A DNA stretch of 64,000 nt. Source: Leptidea sinapis (lineage: Eukaryota; Arthropoda; Insecta; Lepidoptera; Pieridae). The stretch is taken from NCBI RefSeq assembly GCF_905404315.1, contig NC_066310.1:8325506-8389505 (forward strand), written 5' to 3'. This document shows positions 53,101 to 62,100 of the stretch, one piece after another. The notes under the pieces are model-generated. The model had not been told where the DNA came from, made no database searches, and saw nothing but the letters and a program-made list of their open reading frames with translations. Position 1 is the stretch's first letter. Every line of letters begins with the position of its first letter. Both the position numbers and the translations under genes were made by a program.

Positions 53101-56100
53101 TTAAGTACACTGATACACATGAAGTTAAACCATTACAATATAGAAAGAAGGAGAAAACACAGGATATTACGACACGACAGTTGCACAGTAGGTAAATTTT
53201 ATAGACAAGCGACACGGGCTTCACTGCGAATGATCAAGACACGACTCCTGTACCGGCGCGGGCGCGGGTCGTTGAACGATATTCGTTCTGCGCAGGCGCA
53301 ATATTCACCGGTGACAAGCGGTGGATTTCCACTGCACAATACTGAATATTTCATGTGGAATTATTGTTAATATTAATCTGTATGTTTGTGTATAAGTGTG
53401 TTTTAATTAATATAGTTAAGTGTGAATATTAATATTGTTGTTGTTGTTGCAGTGTAATAAAATATATATCATATATAATAATTAATAGTATATAGATAGT
53501 AATAAGTTATGTGTTGTGTAGGTGTAGTGTACGTGTTAGTGTATGTATCGGCCACAAACCTATATATCTATTTGATTGTTCTCTCGTAAGGCTGTTGCTA
53601 CCATCCTCCGTTCTTTGTATCCCTGACACTGTGTTGGTAGGCCCGCCACTATATTGACCGATACGAAGGCGATATAAAGTCCAATGGCTTACTTTAAATA
53701 ATAAAATACTCGGTTACCATCATTGTTTATAACTAAAACGCTCGATATCTTCTCATATCATTTATGAGTGGATATTTTTATATTATCCTAGAGATCCTGG
53801 TGAAGGTATAAGGCTAAATAAATAAAAATAATATTGTTTTGTAATTACGTGTGCAAAATTTCATGTGGACTTCTGCAAGTGTTTCAAAATTACGTTCTAA
53901 GGTTCAAATAACAACTGAATACAATTTATCTTAAAGTACCGGACAGTACTGTGTCACAAGTATTCAAGTTGTGGTTAAATATTAGAAATGTACTTACTTA
54001 GTGTCAAGTACTAACTCCTACGGTTACTTCTATACTTATGCAGTAAGTTTTAGAGTGTTTAGCAGAACTTGTTACGCCGTCCCCGTTATATTCAAATGTA
54101 TTTCTTTGGCATATAAATATAAGCATAAATATTCTATTTAATGTTATTATCTGCCTACTGGTCTTTTTAGTCAGGATGATCCGTAAGGGAAGGAAAGTTT
54201 TATTCTTAGATACACACATCAAAAATGTCTAAGCAACATGTACTAATTTAAATTTTAGAATGGTTTTTCACATTATAACGTTGTATTTTATTTTTAAAAT
54301 ATTATTTTAGGGTCCTATGATGTAAAAATAACAGCTGTTGTCTTTATAAGTTCTTTAAATAACATAAATTAACAATATTAGAATATACTGCAGAAACTAA
54401 GGTACTTACTTAAGCAACAAAACATTTTTTTAACAAAATGAAATTTCTAAGGAAATTGGATATTTTTTTACAACCAGCCAATATGTCATCATTAACAAAA
54501 AAGTTTACATACCTATGCACTTTGAGTGAATAAAGACTTAGAAATTAATTAATATAAATGGTAAATTTGTAATATCATGCATGTTGCTTTAGACTTTTTT
54601 GATGTGTGTAATTTATACGTCTCTTGCTGTTAGACAACCGATAAAAACAGACCACGAATATTAGTTTAGTGGCATTGTTTTTTTCTCAAAATTGATTCCC
54701 TTAGAATTCTTTTTGATGTCATTTCTAATATACTAGATACTACTACCGCTTCGGAAACAAATGGCACTCTGAGAGAGATGAAACGGCGCAAGAAACTCTC
54801 CCAGCATTCGTTTTTTTTAGCGTTCTTTTCAATAAAAATAAACAATTTATTTATTTATTTATTTATTAAGGCTTACCAACTAGATACATAATTTTACATA
54901 TACGAATAAGATAAACATTAATAAGTGTTACTATTTACATATCTAAATTAAAGGTATGCACATCGTTACTAAACTAAAAAACTAATGCTAAAAACAAATT
55001 AGAAATTTAACAATAATGAATTTACTACTAATACTAATTACATAGTTACTAATCTATATTTAAGCCTTTTAATGACAAGGACACCTGTTTTTTATAAAAG
55101 TTAATATTTGAAAATATATCGATGTTATGATCTAATTTAAATATTTTATTATAGCTTACACATATGAGTTGAATGGGAGATGTTAATCCGTAGTTATTTC
55201 TATAAAATTTAATAAATATTGGGGAATAAATACCTATTCGACAATTAAATGACGGTACACAAATGCCAATATTTTGAAGAATATCTGGACAGTCTATTGG
55301 GTTGTTTATGAGTTTGTAAAGAAAATATATTATTTGTTGTATTATTTCTATAAAAATATTGTACAGTCATTTCTATCGCTATAAAATAATCATAATCTAG
55401 TCTCAGGCTGTCCGATCACTTAGATATTCAGCTGTGGAGTAATAGGATTTACGTTTTATTACGATTTAGTGTGCGTGACAAGCTACGTATTACACTCGCG
55501 ATTTGTATGATACTTTGTGTTAGTGTGCGTGAATTGCTCAAAAGAGAGGTTAATTCTAAACTCAATTTTTTTCGACGTTTTCACGCTGCCATAGTCTATT
55601 TAAAAGAATAAATGATGTAAGGTTTTATTGTGCGCTTCTTTTATGGAAAATGAGAACAAAGCGTACAAGCGAGCGTACGGGTCACCTGGTATTAAGTGAT
55701 CACCGCCGCCCACATTCTGTTGCAACACCAGAGGAATCACAGGAGCGTTTCCGGCCTTTAAGGAAGGTGTACGCCCTATATATTATTCACTCGACCAGCA
55801 AGTATCTAACTGTTTAATGAATATATATATTAGTATGTCTAACTAATTGCAACAAAATTAGTTGCTTCGGAAACAAATGGCGCTCTGAGAGTGAAGCGGC
55901 GCAAGAAACTCTGCCAGCATTCTTTTTTTGCGCTCTTTTCAATAAAAATATACAATATTGTACAATCATTTCTATCGCTATAAAATAATCACAATCTAGT
56001 CCCAGGCTATCCGATCATTTACATATTCAGCAGTGGAGTAATAGGATTTACGACAGAGCCATTTTTTTATAAAACATTAAAATTTATTTATAGATAATGC

Positions 56101-59100
56101 CTGAACAGTGGCTGGGACTTAATTATAGAAGTGTATACATTTACCCTTAAAGTTATTATGTATCTTATGAAGCCTACTAGAATTAATTACAAGCAATCCC
56201 TTATTTCTAGTGTTATAATAATGAAAATCACTATTAAGAGCAAAAAGGTGACGATTTTTGTGAACGTATATTAAATTTTCATAAATGTCCTGACAATGAA
56301 CAGTCATAATATTTATTTCTTTAAATTTTTCTTTGATAGACTGTTTGATAGACTGTTTTCTTTGAATACCGTACGATACCACGGACCTTTCAGATATCCG
56401 GTTAACTTGAAATTTAACTTTAAAAATCCATAATAATCCTTAATTTGAATCCAAAAATTACTTATCTAATTATTATTTCGTGTAGAGTATTTTCGGTAGT
56501 TGTGATTTTGATGTGAAGTCAATTTATATAGAAGCCATTTTGTTGCACAGTAAAATAATTTTTTTTTTCCTTTATTGATTTAGGGGCAGTAAAATAAGTT
56601 AATAGAAGTCAAAAAGCAAGGCGTTGCTTGATGTGAATTACTATAAATATTATATTATTAGATATTAGTGAAAAAAATAATTTCGAAAATATCTTTAAAC
56701 GCAAAGTACGCTTTTAATTTTTTTTGCTAATCGAACATTATTTTCTACTTTTTACTTTAGTTTTTGAAGTGAAAACTTGCTTAGCGGCGTTGAGCAATTT
56801 TCTTGGGATGGATATAAAATGTTAAACTCGCGTCGCGAAAATTCGTAACACAGTCGTTGAAATTAAGGATGAAAGATTTTTACTTATAACTAATTATTGT
56901 TCTCATATTTCAACTAAATAATCATAATGATTGAGAAGCCGAAACACCGCGAGGTCGAGGGATTGAATATCAGCCGCGAAATGTTTTTACAGTCTATTGA
57001 GGATGAAAGTTGATTTTTCAGAGATAATTTTTAATGTAAAATAATTGTAATAGTTCTGAAGCGTTTAATAAATTGTCATTTTGTGTACGATAGCGTAATA
57101 AATGAATATTGTATTTAAACACATAACCACTAGTTTTATACTGATACATAAAGCAATTCGTGCGAAACTATACCCTAACTATTGCAAAATATTAAAAAAT
57201 GCACAACGTTAATGTTTAAGTTTTCACTTATTTTTACGTTTACGTTACGTTTTCACTATTATTTATTTTAATCATGAAACGATGATAATTTTACTTATTA
57301 CTTATTTTATTATTATTAAATTATCTTCAGCCCTTGATAAGTATGCAAAGCTTCAAACTAATCTAACGATTCCTAAGAGACAAAATCACTGTCAAAGATT
57401 CCTTTACATAGATACATACCAAGCTACTAAAAGCGTGTTAAAAAAGGGGTAAAAAGTTCTAGATCTATGGCGCGAAGCGATAACCAAGCACTCATTTGTC
57501 ACTCGAGTCGAGTTCGTGTCGAGTAAATTCTCCCCAGGCTGAGATTAACGTCTTCCCTCTTGGAGTATTAAACCATCCGAAGACGACAGCTTAATATGAT
57601 GTACATACAAAACTACGGTTTTTTTGCTGCGTGTTTTTAGCTCAGTTTATTTTAAGTAAAAATATTACTATGCTATGTGGCTAATTTCGTGTTCAATCTC
57701 ACCCACATTTAACCTTTTTTGGGATGGCCCAAGAACATCTTAATTGTGGAGACGCGTTATAGGCAAAAATCATCTTATTTTCCTGTATTCCTTCCTTTGA
57801 GGCCAAATAAATGGAAGAAAAAACATAGATTAAGTTTATAGTTGGATCTTCATCCAATTTCGTATAATTGCCTTACAAGGCAGTCACAAAGTAAGTAAGT
57901 ATTATTAAATAAAAATATTAGACTTGCGCAAAATGTTATTAATAATAATGTATTAACAGATAAATAATACAAATCATTTATTGTTAATAACATTTCATCA
58001 ATTGAACAGCTTTATTCAGCGCAGCTCGCTCTCCACCTCAATAAAAAAAACTAAAAATCTATCTATCTAGATCTATTACACACTTTTGTAATCTTTTTTC
58101 GCGTTTTCTATTGATACTGTATGGAATAGGGAATTAAGATTGATATATTGAAGTGATAGTTTACGATTGATTGACAGATGTCATTTTTGGATTCTTAATG
58201 ATCTTTGATAAGATATCGAATATTGAAAGCGGTTCTTATTCTAGTTTTTGTTGTATTTCAAATAAACATTAGTTTAAATCTTCTCTTAACACTTTGACAA
58301 CTGTTCATAAGCGAATTAAATTATACCCCAAAACGAAATATTATTACCTACTGTTCGAATTCTTTATTCCATGATTGCGGCACTGTCTGGCATCTCCTTT
58401 AGTTTTAATACTCTATGTATTCCTATATCGGGCAGCCTTATTTTGCCAGGCTGTATAGTGACGTACACGGTCGTATTAAAACACTCCTATCGCAAGCTTT
58501 CCTTTTTAGGATAACACCATACTTTAGCGGCTCCTTGTATCATGAATTCTCTTGGAGTAAATGTATCCAAAAAGTTTCATTTACAAACATGTATCCATGG
58601 CATCTTAAGATGTTTTTACTTTAAATTTAATTTCAATGTACAAAAAAATTAGTGTTTTTACAGATAAGTAAATAGGTAGATCGTTAATTGTAAGCTCGGA
58701 GAACTACAATTTTTTGAGAAAAGATGTTTTGTGGATTACAATCTGCTTCTACTTTCATATTTCATATATGTAGATGGCAAATAGCGGAACGAGAAGATAA
58801 ACATTATTAAATGTAATATTATTTAAAGCAAATACTATAAATAGGAAAGTATAAAAGACACACACAAAAATGTTAGTCGTCGAATATTGGTGAACATTTT
58901 ATAAAACATTTAAATAATTTTGGAATAAAAATTAATTTTGGCGCGTTTAGCACATTACTTTGTGTAATGCATGGAACTGAGCTCGTTCCTATAAAGTCGC
59001 CTAAGGGAGTGCGACCAGTCAGAGCGAAATTTAACAAAGTAATTTATATAGCTGAAGTAATGGCTATAAAATATTAGAAAATGTTGCAAAATAATATTAT

Positions 59101-62100
59101 GTTCTAAAACATTCAACAATGTGAATGTTAAAACAGTGATCGTGTTGTATTGTTGTGAAATGTCATCTAACATTACTGCTCTGTGGCAGCCTCACAAGAG
59201 TAAAATAAGACTACTATTTGTTATAATACTGACACATATTTATACAACTGTGGGTACAAGACAACGATATATTTAATACAATATACTTACTTAAACATAC
59301 ATAAATACATCTACATCCATGAGTCGAAAACAAACACACAAATCTATCATTTAAATGTTTGCACCTACCGGGCTTCGAGCCCGGGACCACTAGCTCAGTA
59401 GGCAGGGTCACTAACCACTGGGCGATAACGAGTCGTCAAACTTATAAAGGACTTAATCACATTTATATTATGAGGATAGAGAACTTCACATTATTAACAT
59501 TTGCAGGCAGCCTGTGAGGGGTGAAGCAGGATTCATAATAAAATAAAAATCGCTATTCATTTATTTAATAGTTATTTATGCAACTGTTGTGTAATAAGGG
59601 GTAGTAAAACACGAAAGTGGGTTTTAATACCAAATAGATTCTAAAGAAGTTAGCTTATTGCTAATATTAAAAACCTAGTCCTAGTTACCATTACATAATC
59701 CAAACGAGTGTTGTAATGAAAACGGATGATGTAATGTTGTACTGAATTTCATTACAACAGTCGTTTGGATGATGTCATGGTTATTAGGACATTGGGTGTT
59801 TTAATGTTGGCAATAAGGTTACTGTTTTATAATCTTAAACAGAAGATTTAAAGCATGGGTGTAGATAAAGAAAGTACATAGATAAAGAAAGTGCTTTTGA
59901 TATTAATAAATAATAATTTTAAATATATTATTATTGTATTTTATATAATTAAAATATATTTTAACTAAATTTAAGACAGTATAAACCATACTAGTACAAG
60001 CACGGATAGCGTTGCCAGATCGCCAAACCTAATAGCCAGACATATTAGCCGGTTTGCTGAACATTAGGGTAAAAAGATCTACAAAAGGACACTCTTGGTT
60101 TATTTAGTGTCTCAGTATTACTATACTTACTACAGAAAAATAAAAATAAATTAAAATCCATATAATGAAAAAATTCGCAAAACTTTTTAAGTTGTTATCA
60201 TAAATCTTGTTAAATTAAAGTATAAATAAAATCAAACACCAAATCAGTCTAAAACTTTATTATTAAACAGTTAAAAAAAATCATCAGACAAAATTAAATA
60301 CTTGATTATCATTTATCAACATTTTTAAATTAAAGAAAAAAGACTAACAAAAGCCGGACAAGCCAAACACCGTTTATTTTGACCGGACATACAATCAAAA
60401 AGCCTAACTATGTCCGGCTTAACCGGACACCTGGCAACGTAAACATAGACTACAGATACAAACTATCGTTTAGAAAAGAAATCATAAATAACCGCCTGTT
60501 AATACAGAATGCTTAAAAATAACAAAAAGTTTCCCACTGCCATGTACAGTTCGTCGTAGAAGCTCACAATAGCCTTCAGTTAATGTATAACTAGGAAATG
60601 TCATCCTGCAACAGAGCTAGCAAGCGAAGAACCGTTGTAATGATAGCCCTCGGGTCTCAGAGCCGCTACGAATACACCGAAGGAAATTATTATTGCTTAT
60701 ATAACTTCACATTCTATAATAGTCTTTGTGTTGCCTAGGAATTGTTATGAAGTTTATTTATTAAACAAGTATTATGCAATCAAATGAATAAGTACCTTCC
60801 GGGCACTGGTTTCTGAATAGGTTTGCAATAAATGCATATAATTTATTTGCGATTTTATTGCGTATAGTCGATTCGGATTTTATTCTCGCCCGGAAAACAC
60901 TTTCTCTGGATATGTTTATTGTATTATCCAGGAGAAATCTTCCTCTACCAACTTTGTTTTAACAACGCAAAAAATTTCATAGGTATATTTAATAATTTTT
61001 AATATTGATCAAGTTGTTTTAGAGATAGATGATAATATTTTTTAATTCAATAACGTAATTATATTCTTTTTCAGGTCGTAACCCAACTTCAATGGACCAG
61101 CTATTTTGTCAAATGCGTTCATTGTCCGGAGAAGATATTGTTGAGGTTGTCGCAGCAAAACCACTGGAAATATGGTGGCATGAATGGGATAATACTTCGT
61201 TGGAAGTTGAAACACCACTTCTTCTCTCTTGTCCGTTGATGGAACCTTTAAAAGAAACCTCTATAGTTTCGATAATTACAGAACCATGTAACGACCCAGT
61301 TAATGCATTCATTGTCAAGCGAAAACATACAGTTAAATATGAAAGATCATTCACAATATGTGTTAAGGATATGAACTTTCAAAACGATATATCAGATAGT
61401 TTATTAGAATGGATAGAAACAAACAGACTACTTGGTGCGGAAGCTATAGACATGTACCTCGATAGCGTACATAAGAACACTGAAGCAATTCTGCAGTTCT
61501 ACCAGTCAATAGGATTCGTAAGGCTTTTCAAAGTTCCTATAAAAAGTAATCCAGAAAGATCTTTGTGGCAAAGAAGAAGGGATCATATCATTTCGTACAA
61601 CGACTGTTTGTATAGGAATTTAATTGAATCAAGTTTTTTAATACCACTTGATATAGATGAAGTTATAATACCTAAAATAGCATATACTTGGTCTCATCTT
61701 GTGAATAGACTCAGTCGGCAAGGCTGGGACTCCTATCATCATTCTGCTATTTTAATACGTAATGTATTCTTCTTTAAATCAATGCAAGATAGAAACAAAC
61801 ATAAATACAAGAGTGCTAACAGAAAACGAAAAAAAATATACGATAAACGCGATGATGTGCGAATAATAGATAATGATTTTGAAAATAATGATATAGATAT
61901 TACAGAAAAAAGTGACAATAATATCGAAGAAAACGACAATGAAGACTTCAAAAGAGGTATTGTTGCATGTGGTAAAGAAATCGCCATGCCAAAATTGGCT
62001 CACCATACAGTCAGATCAGCCACTATAAGTCCAATAGGGCATTACAGTAAAAGCTTTATGTTGACAAATAGGGTTTTAACAGCATTTAATCACTACCCAC

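Noticed and set aside
53119..53370. An 83-residue basic ORF
   Set aside because: No recognised motif; it overlaps the LTR- or promoter-like GC-rich patch.
61739..62006. Minus-strand hydrophobic ORFs
   Set aside because: Antisense of the Asn/Asp/Lys-rich linker of the GT92 exon.
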